Part shown: positions 24,901-35,560 of the stretch, piece by piece | Numbering within the stretch: the first letter of the stretch is position 1 | Layout of the letters: each line of letters begins with the position of its first letter | Assembly: GCA_030737835.1 (NCBI GenBank) | Contig: CM060852.1 | Coordinates: 21,127,868 to 21,191,867 of the forward strand | Source of the DNA: Acorus gramineus | Lineage: Eukaryota; Streptophyta; Magnoliopsida; Acorales; Acoraceae | Direction of reading: 5' to 3' | Length of the DNA stretch: 64,000 nucleotides | Notes under the pieces: generated by a model | Told to the model about the DNA's origin: nothing | The model's database searches: none | Seen by the model: only the letters and a program-made list of their open reading frames with translations | Position numbers and translations under genes: made by a program

Positions 24901-25087
24901 TGTTAAAGAATCATTATTAGGATAATATTATATCTTTATTATCATTATTGTGATATTATTAGTTATTATTAGTTTCCTAGTTTTCCTAGATTCCTTATCT
25001 GTATTTTAGGATTTCCTCTATGTATCTATAAATAGAGCCCTTTGGCTCCTCTAAAATAACAATAATTCCCTTTTCTTTATTCTAACA
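24901..25087 (+). repeat. Right LTR of copy A
   Basis: 187 bp, about four differences from the left LTR, followed by ATTAT. Confidence 0.93.
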
Positions 25088-25309
25088 ATTATTATTTAAA
25101 ACAATGATTTATAAAAATAGTGATTTATTAGTTTATACAATTGGTTATAAATAGTGAATTAAATGAAATGTGTTTGTTTATATAAAATAGTGATACATAT
25201 TTATTTATTATATTAATTTATTTGTTGCCGTGTCCTAGCCGTACCCGTGTCCTATTTTTTCAAAAATTGCCGTGTTGCCGTGTCCGTGTCACCGTGTCCG
25301 TGCTTCATA

Positions 25310-25319
25310 AAGCACAGCC
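25310..25319. repeat. Right 10-bp target-site duplication of the Mutator-type MITE
   Basis: AAGCACAGCC, identical to 22059-22068. Confidence 0.85.
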
Positions 25320-25559
25320 ATATAGTTTGTGTATGACAAATATTCGGCAAGGATTTAATTCGTAAAATAAGTGTACATTCATAAATTACTAAATAGGGTA
25401 AGAGTGCACATCTAGAAACATTTTAATCCGTTGAATCCTAACTTGAATTTCAACTTGGCACCCGGGTCGATCCAACACAATGATATTCATAGTTCCTAAA
25501 CCCTCAAAAGGACGAAAAAAATGACAGAAAACAATGCTAGCCCTCTATAAATGCAAGGA

Positions 25560-26115
25560 AAACTAATTGCCAAAATAAACCATTTTCAAAAACCAAAAAT
25601 TCTTCTAAGCCCAATCTCCATTGACAGTATTAGAACCAACTAAAAACCAATCACACCTAACAATTGAAGCCCAAATTGAAAACCAACTCTTAATAATTTA
25701 AACCAGTATCCGAAATAAACCATTTTAATAATCCAAATATTCTTTTAAACCTAATCTCCATTGACAATATTTAGAAGCCAATTAAACACCAATCACACAT
25801 TACAATTGAACCCCAATTGAAAACCAACCCTTTAATTTAAAAAATTTCACAAAATAAACCATTTTCAAAATCCAAATATTCATCTAAACCCAATCTCCAT
25901 TGATAGTATTAGAACCAGTTATACAGCAATCACACATTACAATTGAAACCCAAATTGAAAACCCAAACTTACAATTTAAACCAGTGGCCAAAATAAAATT
26001 TTCAAAACCCAAAATATTCTTCAAATCCCAATCTCCATTGATAGTATTAGAACCAGTTATACAGCAATCACACATTACAATTGAAACCCAAATTGAAAAC
26101 CCAAACTTACAATTT
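25560..26115. repeat. 139-bp tandem repeat array, four copies
   Basis: AATCTCCATTGA recurs at 25613, 25753, 25892 and 26030, a period of 138-140 bp. Copies 3 and 4 are nearly identical and the first two more diverged. No stable open frame is kept across copies. Confidence 0.9.
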
Positions 26116-26229
26116 AACCAACCAAAAATTTCAATCAAGGGAACCCCAATCCAACAACCCAAATAAAAACCCATCCCCAATATTAATCAAAGATTCAAAA
26201 TCTACAAAAAATAAAAAAGACTAACCTTT

Positions 26230-26500
26230 TCAGAATGCTAGAACAGGATTGGAAGAAGTGGTTTCCGTCAAAAATGGATTTCGAAGAATAAAAAGAATCT
26301 TTGAAATGAGTGAGAAGCAATACATGCCCGTGTCGGTCGAATCCGACGCCAACCTCGACGAAGAGAAGGATCCATGGGTTCTTCAGAGCCCGTCATCGTC
26401 GTTGCTATGATGGACGGTTATGGTTGCGGGGACAGACTGAATGAACGGTCGGATATGGTGTTGATAGGTAACCAGAGTCTCCGTGTTGTAGAACCGTTTA
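26230..26500. other. GC-richer coding-like island, unrecognised
   Basis: The plus strand has a 34-codon frame from 26308 (MSEKQYMPVSVESDANL...). The minus strand has an ATG frame starting MTGSEEPMDPSLRRGW near 26396 and a possible donor AAAAG|GTTAGT near 26226. Either may be a first-exon fragment. I cannot assign a family. Confidence 0.25.
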
Positions 26501-28400
26501 TGTTGTTGTTAGAGCTGTTTGGATGTATGGATATCATATTGTAAGGGACATTAATAAGGTCAGAGGATAGAACCGTTGAGGTAGAGCCATATGGATTCTA
26601 AGATGTAGGACATATTTTTATTATTTCATATATCAATATTTATTTGTTTTAACAAGAGATACCGTATTAGATAATTTCTTATCATGTGTTAGCGATATGA
26701 TAACTTCAAATAAACTCACATGCCACAAATGTATTTCAAATGAAGGTTGATTTTTATTTATTTATTTATTTATAATACAAAGTTTCATATAGACATTAGT
26801 ATTTAACCCAAAATCCGTAAACCCGATCCATTGGACTCATATTTGCAAACAATCCAGATCATTTTGATTCGAGTTGATTTGTAAGTCTACCCACAAACCT
26901 CACCTGTGGGTCTGCTAGCCAGAGGGACACTTGTTATTTATTTTCGAATATGATTGTTTAGTGATGATTTTTGTATATGATTATCTATTTTCGACGTGTA
27001 AGCACGTTTTAATGGCTAAACAAATTTTTTTTAGCTAAACAAGTCCGAGCTCGAGCCTTGGTTTGAGCTTCTGCTCAAACTTGTTTTACTAACGAGCCAA
27101 GCCGAGGTTCAACCAAACTTTTTACAAGCCAAATAAGTCGAGTTTGAACACAAAATTAAGCTCGGTCCTAAGCCGAGTCGAGCTCGGGCTGACATATAAC
27201 TACATAAAAGTAGAACTTTGAGAATGTCATGGCTCAAGAAAATTCAAAACAACATAAAGGTGTTCAATGCAAACTACATAAATGTGTATACTGTTAAGTG
27301 CAGTGCACTGGATACACTGTTTAAAAATTTAGACTTTTGAGATCTTGTTGGTTTAGGAGCATTTATAACTAAATCAAAGATGAATAAATCCACAACATGA
27401 CCATTCATGCCTACATAGAAGAAGGAAACATTACATTAAACATTCACAAAAAAAATACATTGATTGATTTAGGGGGATAAGCAATCGATTCGGGATGGAG
27501 TGAGAAGCAATTGATATGTGGTGGATGAAGGGAGGACCCTTCATTGCGAGAGAAGGAGGAGCATGGATGGAGTGAGAAGCATCATTGTATTTCGTTGACG
27601 AGCAAAAAAAAGGAAGAGAAACATGTGCAAACAGGGATGAGGGAGACAATGTGGCATGTGAGAGAGCAACATTAATGGAGGGAGGGGGGAGGCGATGGAA
27701 TGGTGCAGGGGGAGGGAGACGGCTGCCGTCTGTGCAGGTTTGGGAGAGAGAGCGGAGAACACAAAGTAGAGAAAGGGCAGGGGGTAAAAATAAAAGAAAA
27801 AGGGCTGGGCTAACAGAGTATGGATAGAAGGATCCAAACATAATAGGTATTGAGACTTGGAGACCTATTTTTAGATTGAAAAGTTATAGGGACTTAAAAT
27901 TCATAGAGAGGTACATTGAAGGACCTAAATTTAATTTCTCCAAATATCATTACATTGTAATGTATACATTGATAAACATAGTGGTTTTTCTATTATTTTC
28001 ACTTTCTATACACGAGTTAACTTATGATTTTGGTTGAATCGAGGTAGATAGAGACATATTTTGGAAATTATATGCAGCCCTCTATGCAGCCCTCTATACA
28101 GTCCCGTTTGCAGTTCTCATTGATTTTTTTAAAAAAATATATACACTTATCTATTGAATTACATACTGTTATAAAAAATAAATTATATATAGAGATGCGA
28201 TAATATATTTTTTCTTTAAAAAAATATTTTTTTTCAATTTTCTGTACTGCGATAGTGTATACTTCTCTATCGAAGTGTACAAACAATTGGAGGACCTTTT
28301 TCCGTTGCAGACAGGGTTACAAAAATAAACTGAGTGTATCAATATTATCAAATCTTGATATACCAAATCCAAATTTTAACCATTTTTCTCATCTCAAATG
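26501..28400. other. Intergenic DNA upstream of the GDSL gene
   Basis: 27030-27190 is rich in GAGCTCG/CGAGCC motifs, a common decayed repeat type in plants. 27540-27830 gives open frames on both strands that are low complexity. No credible gene. Confidence 0.4.
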
Positions 28401-28406
28401 CATATA

Positions 28407-28452
28407 CACTCTAAATAAAGGTATATGATATCACAAACCTTTATTTAGAGTG
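28407..28452. other. Inverted repeat upstream of the GDSL gene
   Basis: CACTCTAAATAAAGGT (28407-28422) pairs with ACCTTTATTTAGAGTG (28437-28452), a 16-bp stem with a 14-nt loop about 200 bp before the ATG. Pseudogene 34123-40278 has only the right half-site near its promoter. Confidence 0.6.
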
Positions 28453-28593
28453 CATATTAGTTAGGGTGAAAAACAATTATGGGACTCATAATTGTTCTAA
28501 ATATGGGACTCATGTATCATTTATTCATATTTTTCAGATAAACAATAAATTCCCACATAAAACTCTTTGCAAGCAAATTCTCACCTCCCTTGA

Positions 28594-28602
28594 TATATAT
28601 AT
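28594..28602 (+). promoter_or_regulatory. TATA box of the GDSL gene
   Basis: TATATATAT in the context TTGAGTCCAAAGCGCA, about 50 bp before the ATG at 28652. The same context is kept in the 34123-40278 pseudogene. Confidence 0.6.
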
Positions 28603-28651
28603 TGAGTCCAAAGCGCACACTTTGCACACCAAAATCACCACATGCAATAAT

Positions 28652-31600
28652 ATGGCATCCTCTCCTCCCTCTCTCAGGCCCCACGGTCTTCTCTACCTCA
28701 ATATCATGCTATGCAGCTTCTTCTGCATTGGCGTCTCTCATCCATTCCCGGCGATATTCAATTTCGGCGACTCCCTCTCCGACACCGGAAACCTCATCCG
28801 GATAAACGCTTCCTCCGTGGTTGGCCAGATTGACCGCTTCCCTTACGGCGAAACGTACTTCAAGTACCCCACCGGTCGTTTCTCCGACGGTCGGGTGATC
28901 ATTGATTTTGTTGGTAACTCTCTTCTTGCTCCTATACGTTAATGAGGTCCCTTCAGACTTAGTCAGTTTTCAATATCATATTTGACCAACGATTTAATCG
29001 ATTCGATTCATTATTGACTGAATCTCATCTGAAATATGATATTCAGTGGAGGCATTTGGGCATCCATATCTACCACCATATCTAGCCGGTCCCAACGCAA
29101 CGAACTTCCGAAGCGGCGTTAATTTCGCTGTCGGAGGAGCAACGGCGCTCAACACTACGTTCTTCACAGACAGAAACTTAAGCTTGTTCGTGAACAACTC
29201 GCTTAGTGATCAACTCCAGTGGTTCAAGACCTTGAAGCCTTCGCTTTGTGGCACTAAACAAGGCAAGTAATAGCAAAACATTTCGGTGGATTCGTCTTAA
29301 CAATCTCCAATAAAGGCTGACATTTCATCAAAAAAATATCATAATACATCCTATGATATACATGTTAGTCATATATTGAGTAATGACTAACAACTAATGA
29401 GATTCAACATTGATTGGATACACATGCAGACTGTAACGAGTACCTGAGCAAGTCCTTGATCGTGCTCGGTGAGATCGGCGGCAACGACTACAATGTGCCT
29501 CTGTTTCAGGGTGTGAGCCTCGAGGAAGTCGCTCAGTCCGTCCCCAAAGTAGTCGAGACCATTTCATCCGCCGCCAAGGCAAGGTTTCGCGTTTCACGAA
29601 TCCTGCTTACCACATCAATTTCATATCAACAATTCTTTTTTTTTTAATTATTTTTTTCTCAGGTACTGATAGGGCATGGAGTGAAGAAGATGGTGGTGCC
29701 GAATCTGATTCCATTGGGATGCTCACCCCTTTATCTAACTTTGTTTAGCGGACCTCTGAATGAGACTGACTTGGATCCTCTGAATGGGTGTTTGAAGAGA
29801 TACAATGACCTGACAATGTACCATAATAAGCTGCTCAAAGAGGCTGTGAAGCGGCTTCGGATGGATCATCCGCAGGTGAAGTTCGTTTACAATGATTGGT
29901 ACGGCTCGTCCATTCGTTTGTACAATAAGCCTCGCATTTTTGGTGAGTCCCTCTTGATTCAGTTTTTTGCACGTTATGAATCAAAATCCAAGATTGATTG
30001 TGGATTTTATTGGTGTTTCAAGTCGATTAACTACTGCTTCTATGTCTGAAAAGAAAAATAAATAAATAATAAATAAATAAGTGAATCAAGTTACAAATGC
30101 TATTATGGGGTGACGAATCTTTTGAAATTTTTTTAAAGTGATTATCAAGATACATGATAATCACTAGTGTGAATAGTGATTGCCATATGAGTTTTAGAAG
30201 ATTATAGGTTTGCAGAAATTTGATTTTCCGAAACCTGTAACAAAAAAAAAAGAAGGTTACAACCTAATTAAAAGTTGTAGATACATTTTTACAAATAAGT
30301 ACTCAAAAGTTAGCTTTTTCATAATTTGTGGAGAAATGGTTTTCTGTAAACTCAATTTTAAACTTAACTTCTAAAGTAAAACTAATTCTCAAATTCACAT
30401 TCAAACGCCCCCTAAGTGATACTTGTAAAATATCAGAGATCACTCAATGATAATTTTTGTCTATTTATTTATTTTTCTTGTTAAAATCTTATAGTATACC
30501 AGTAATACTTAAATCAAAGATCACTCAATAAAGAAGGATACATATATTATTGTCAACTTACCTAGATATGATTGTAAACATAGACATTTTGAGTAATCCA
30601 GTGAATTATTAGGAATGAAAGATGATGTGTGACAAAATAACAGAGATCGATTGAAATGAAGGGCTTCAAGACTACCCATATATTATAGTATATCAATAAT
30701 ACTTAAATCAAAGGTCACTCAATGAAGAAGGGTACATATATTATTGCCAACTTACCTAGATATGATTGTAAATATAGACATTTTGAGTAATCCAGTGAAT
30801 TATTAGGAATGAAAGATGATGTGTGACAAAATAACAGAGATCGATTGAAACAGGGGCTTCAAGACTACCCATATATTATTGTACCAGTGATACTTAAATC
30901 AAAGATCACTCAATGAAGAAGGGTATATATATTATTGTCAACTTACCTAGATATGATTGTAAATATAGACATTTTGAGTACGTAATCAAGTGAATTATTA
31001 GGAATGAAAGATGATGTGTGACAAAATAATAGAGATCGATTGAAATGGGGGCTTCAAGACTACCCATATATCATTGTACCAGTGATACTTAAATCAAAGA
31101 TCACTCAATGAAGAAGGGTACACATATTATTGTCAACTTAACTAGAGAAGATTGTAAATATAGACATTTTGAGTACGTAATCAAGTGAATTCTTAGTAAT
31201 GAAAGATGACGTGTGACAAAATAATAGAGATCGATTGAAATGGGGGCTTCAAGACTACCCATCTTTTTTAAGACATTTAGAAGAAAAGAGAATATTAGCT
31301 AGGTTATGTAAAGTTTGAATATTATGATTAGTTATTAAAGATAATTGAATTTAAATAGTATATGCAACAAATATATATAATTTTAATATCATATACAAAT
31401 ATATATTTTGAGGTGGGATACCGATATATGTTGATTTGTATCTGTTTTTGAATTATTCTGGTTGTCAAATATGGGATAATTTCACCATAGGTATTGAAAT
31501 TTTATAGGTTTAACATTATAAATAATGCATTTTTCACGTGGTTATTTAATCATTTCAATAGCATCAAAACATTCAAAGAGACCTTTCTGTTTTTGAGATG

Positions 31601-32029
31601 CTGCAATGTGTTTTTGGGTGTGCATGTGCATTGATTTTCTATAATTAAATAACATTAAAAAATAAGAACATTTTTCTAAAGCCGAATTTAATTACCACAT
31701 ACGTGGCGCCATTTTGTTGTACCTCATCACAGGGTCCTCTTTGGTTATCTCATTGTCCAACAATTTTATTAGCTAGATTGCTACTAATCACTTGCATGAT
31801 AACAGGATTTACAGATACTCTCCATGCATGCTGTGGAGGAGGGGGACCCTATAATTTCAACCCATCAATCTTGTGTGCTGATCCTGGCTTCAACCTATGC
31901 AGTAACCCATCAGAATTCATTGATTGGGATGGCATCCACTTGACTCAAGCTGCCTACCTTCAAATAGCACTTGGTGTCATTTATGGTCCCTATTCCATGC
32001 CCCCACTCCTCTCTCTCATTGGAGTCTAG
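28652..32029 (+). CDS. GDSL esterase/lipase (SGNH hydrolase), intact member of the cluster
   Basis: Five exons join in phase to 376 aa: 28652-28913, 29047-29262, 29430-29578, 29663-29942, 31806-32029. Residues 1-29 form a secretory signal peptide ending near VSHP. Block I is FNFGDSLSDTGN with nucleophile Ser41; block II SGVNFAVGGAT (110-120); block III GGNDYN with Asn178; block V DWDGIHLT with Asp344 and His347. All catalytic blocks are present and the length is typical. ACCGGGGPYNFN near the end places it with the secreted plant esterases that include acetylajmalan and sinapine esterase-like proteins; its own substrate is unknown. Introns 2 and 3 need GC donors. The frame opens upstream of 28652, but that ATG is followed by the signal peptide and preceded by a TATA box, so it is the start. 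Intron 4 holds a 194-bp tandem array. Confidence 0.92.
29263..29429 (+). other. GC-AG intron 2 of the GDSL gene
   Basis: The junction CAAG|GCAAGT gives TKQDCNEY in frame. The only GT donor nearby (AA|GTAATA) breaks the frame. The same CAAG|GCAAGT is present at 39121-39115 and 56152-56146 (minus strand) in the two pseudogenes. Confidence 0.85.
29579..29662 (+). other. GC-AG intron 3 of the GDSL gene
   Basis: AAG|GCAAGG joined to CAG|GTACTG gives AAKVLIGHG, as expected for the family. The alternative GT donor five bases later gives an early stop. Both pseudogenes have AAG|GTAAG at this site, so the intact gene carries a T-to-C change. Confidence 0.85.
30494..31262 (+). repeat. 194-bp tandem repeat array in intron 4 of the GDSL gene, four copies
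   Basis: The phrase AATCAAAGATCACTCAAT starts copies with periods of 194, 191 and 195 bp, each ending in GGGCTTCAAGACTACCCAT. A partial unit lies near 30435. It explains most of the 1.86-kb intron length. Confidence 0.9.
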
Positions 32030-34122
32030 GGGACCTGCAGTCATCTCTCTTGCTTGGTGTTCAAAATAATAAATCTCATTGTCAGGGCCGGGTTGCCCAT
32101 GGCTTAAAAATGAGTTTATATACATGTGTGCTTCAAAAAATAAAAATAAAAATAAAAATTGCATGTACTTTCAGTTATTGTCCTAAGCGGTCTCTCCTAG
32201 CCCATTTATTGTCAGGATCAGTGTATTTGTGAGACAAGATCATGTGCGATAGCCCGCGCTCAAAACCCCAGCAGGTGCATGCCACCTGCCACAACACTTT
32301 CTAGATAACATATAATCACCTATACAAACATGCCTATGAAAGTTTGAACAGTCAACAGAGAGCCTAACACATCTCATACATAATCATCCATACATACAAA
32401 TCACTATAACATAAACATGATTCGTTAGACCAGCCTCTGCCAAAACTATCATGTACAAATCTATAACATCAAATATATACCGATCACAAGCTAGATGTGG
32501 CACCAAAAGAAGATCAAAGCCAACGCTAAGAAACTCTTGTCTCTACTATGCAAAAATAGGAAGAAAGAGAATGGAATGAGCTAAACGTATTCAGTAAGTA
32601 ACCTAGACATTTCACGTATAAGGAAACCAGATATGAGATTACAACCGAATGGAATACAATTCAATGATCTTAGTAAACATCGATAAAAAAATCCCTCCAT
32701 CCTGTAGGACCGAAGCATGAAGCCACCAATTACAATCAATTATTGCCCTGCAAACTGCTGTCACCCAAACCTTATCATTTTGAAGAGAACTCATTCAAAA
32801 TGCAATACTGTCTTAGTGCATTCCTAAATGAGTTGATGTAATACTGTCTCAGTGCATTCCTAAATGAGTTGATGTCTGGAAACTGAGAACCTGCCTTCAT
32901 GTTTGGTTCTCTACATTAAACTCAAATATGATTTCTCCATCATAGTCCTCCAAAGTCTCTTCATCACCAGAATGAGAGTCATCACTGACCTTACCCATCT
33001 CAGCCTATAGAGATGGGTAAGGTCATCATCATCATCCACGATTTATAGTTTTAATAAACTGCTTCCCAAGCACGTATTGTTGGTGATCCGATATTGTGTG
33101 GCATCATCATCCATGGTTTAACAGATCTACAAAATAAAAACAAAACATGAGGTAAATCAAAGTCATATTTTGATGAATGCATTAATTGAAGTGTCAACAA
33201 TGTAAGCTAATGAGTCTCTTTTTCAAAAAAAAAAAACAATGTAAGCTAATAAGTTTAGGTACATAATTGCCATTACATCTGATTATGCTTAATAAAAAAA
33301 AAGCATTACAATTTTGTCACATATCAATGTTTATTATTTAAAATAAAAATATTTGTGGTTTGTGTTTTGAACTTTAAAAAAGACTGAATGTAACATTTTC
33401 CTTTTCTTAATTTTTAAAAATAACATATGCCCATCGCCCGTCCACGGGCCTGAATTTCAGGCCCGTTTGCGCAACCCGTTCATACTCGAGCTCATTAGCC
33501 GGTCAGCCCAATCTGCGTCCACTGACGAAAAAAAAGCATGTAGATTTGGGTCCGAACAGGGCTTGGACAGCTAATTCCTGATACTGGGGAATATTACACT
33601 CAACTTTTTTTATAATTCAAAATGCAGTGCTATATATATATCTTCGTTAGAATTCCAATGATACCTAGCTAATGATACAACATGATCCCCAACTTCCTTT
33701 TTTCTGCTTTAAATCTAAACCCACAATTATATATACTAATACATACTAAACCATTCTACACACAAAATTGACCATCATATAATATACAATCGAGATTGTT
33801 TCCTCTTCTAAATACAAATTCATTATTTGTTCAATCTTTCAATAGTTCACATGGGTTGTACCCAGTCATCATATATTAGATAACGTTACGTAGAATTCTA
33901 ATTACAATCCCACGTACAGTCATCACATGTTTTTAGTTTTTTAAAATGTATATATTTCTAACAAAATAAATATTTTGATAAAATGAGATATATACTCCAT
34001 TATTGAATTGTATAGACCCAATCATAAAAGTAATGAAAAATATATATATCTTGTTTAATGATATTACTGTCAAAGTTTAATGATATATATTTATTTTGTA
34101 GCACAAATAAGAGAGAGGTTCT
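32030..34122. other. Convergent intergenic DNA between GDSL gene and GDSL pseudogene
   Basis: On the minus strand near 32905-33005 a short acidic frame begins MGKVSDDSHSGDEETLEDYD and ends after about 33 codons; its family is not recognised and it may be a 3'-terminal exon fragment. 33430-33570 has GGGCCTG/CAGGCCC-type repeat relic sequence. Confidence 0.3.
32806..32876. repeat. 36-bp tandem repeat, two copies
   Basis: TAATACTGTC(T)TAGTGCATTC followed by CTAAATGAGTTGATG occurs twice with one mismatch. Confidence 0.75.
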
Positions 34123-34513
34123 CTAGACTCCAATAAGAGAGAAGAGTGGGGGCATGGAATAGGAACCATAAAGGACACCATTGGCTATTTGATGGTAGGC
34201 AGCTTCTGTTAAGTGGATGCCATCCCAATCAATGTATTCTGATGGGTCACTCCATAGATTGAAGCCAGTACCACCACACAAGACAGATGGGCTGAAGTTA
34301 TAGGGACCCTCCCCTCCACAGCATGCTTTGAGAGACTCAGTGAACCCTGTCATGCATGCTTATTGCAAGTGATTAGTAGAATCTAACAAAATTAAATTTA
34401 ACTACTTAAAGATGCATTTCTTTCTAACTTGTTAAATATTAGTATCCGTATCTAATATGTTTGAATATCTAGAATGATTAGAAAACAGATACGAATAACA
34501 ATATAATGGTCTG

Positions 34514-34657
34514 CTTAATTCCCTCCTCTCCTCTTCTCCCTTTTGCTAGAGGTGGTGGGGGCAAATCTGTTGTACTCCGACCCCTTCCATTCAGACCTGA
34601 TGTAACTGTAATTGCTTTCTATGGTTTATAAACGGTCTACCTTTACCTCAAAAAAAT
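34514..34657 (+). mobile_element. Short LINE-type retroposon in intron 4 of GDSL pseudogene A
   Basis: A 144-bp insert ending in TTTACCTCAAAAAAAT is flanked by AATATAATGGTCTG (34500-34513) and AATATAATGATCTG (34658-34671), a 14-bp duplication with one mismatch. Long target duplication plus A-rich tail fits a 5'-truncated LINE or a SINE. Confidence 0.7.
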
Positions 34658-35419
34658 AATATAATGATCTGATATATAAATATTTGAATTTGATACGTAT
34701 TATAAAATTATATATTTATACAATTTATTATTGGTAAACCCTGTCATGGAGAGAATCGATAAACCCTGTCATCATTTAAAATACTAGAAATGTTGAAAAG
34801 ATTAAAAATCACATAAAAAAATTGTCTTAATTTGGATAGCGTTTAAAAATATGATTTAAAATGAATTTTCACTTAGAATTTTTATTAAAATTAGATTCTC
34901 TTTTCATAGTTTGTAATTGGCAATTTTTTTTGTTTTTTTTTCAATTAAGATCACGCAGGACATTTGAAAACATGTCTGGGTTAAGTATGATTTTTACAAA
35001 ATCTAAATCTTTGAAAATGCTTCCAAACTACATTATTTTTGAATAATAATTGTAGGTAATGTTTTGAAGAAATTAATGCATGTAGTGTCAATGCATTTTT
35101 TTGATGCGAATCCCATTAATACAAGTTTAGATGATTGACTATGATGGATGAAAGATGATCAATATGATGCGAATAATTACTTACAAAAGGTGAAAAATGA
35201 TTAATTTTGACATGTGAATCATTAATTTATGAAATATAATAATATGTGATTTGACATGTAAGTCACCCTTGTACTACTGGAATTAATTGGGTGGAATAAT
35301 TCAATTCCAGGGGGAGACTGGAATGCTAATACCAACTCATTTTCAACTATTCTGATATAGCTATATTCCTTTATTTCATGAGGATAAACACCTGTTTTTT
35401 GAATTTATTTACCTTTATT

Positions 35420-35560
35420 CTAGCCAATGTTCTAAATATCCCGCCTAGGCCCCGATTAATCCCATGCCTAGGCCTAGGTGGGTCCAACTCGCAATGCTTA
35501 GCGCCTAGTCGCTTTTTCGATTAATCTCTAGTTGACTAATTAAACTATTAAGTTATCTTA
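35420..35560. repeat. CGCCTAGG-rich repeat relic
   Basis: GCCTAGGCC motifs and CGATTAATC phrases typical of a common decayed plant repeat, inside the long intron 4 of pseudogene A. Boundaries are not clear. Confidence 0.35.

Larger units (their letters stand above)
22430..25087 (+). mobile_element. Non-autonomous LTR retrotransposon (copy A)
   Basis: Two 187-bp LTRs with TG...CA ends, about four mismatches between them, a primer-binding site right after the left LTR, a purine tract (GGGAGGGGG) right before the right LTR, and a 5-bp duplication ATTAT (22425-22429 and 25088-25092). The interior of about 2.3 kb encodes no gag, protease, integrase or reverse transcriptase; it is GC-rich and made of repeat blocks. 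The four LTR mismatches indicate a fairly recent insertion. The long open frames inside come from codon-length repeats without stops. Confidence 0.93.
22069..25309. mobile_element. Mutator-type MITE split by an LTR retrotransposon
   Basis: The termini TACAAAGCACGGACAC and, inverted, TATGAAGCACGGACAC form a terminal inverted repeat, and the perfect 10-bp flanking duplication points to the Mutator superfamily. Both ends are rich in GGACACGG motifs. Without the nested LTR element the MITE is about 578 bp and noncoding. Confidence 0.85.

Noticed and set aside
22742..24925. Very long open frames (up to 701 codons) on both strands
   Set aside because: They lie in the GC-rich repeat interior of an LTR element; triplet-sized repeats without stop codons keep all frames open. 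No domain is present.
27431..27841. 136-residue minus-strand frame
   Set aside because: Low-complexity Ser/Pro/Leu/Phe sequence that is also open on the other strand.
30494..31262. Evenly spaced repeats as a possible CRISPR array
   Set aside because: Units are 194-bp direct copies without spacers, in a plant intron.
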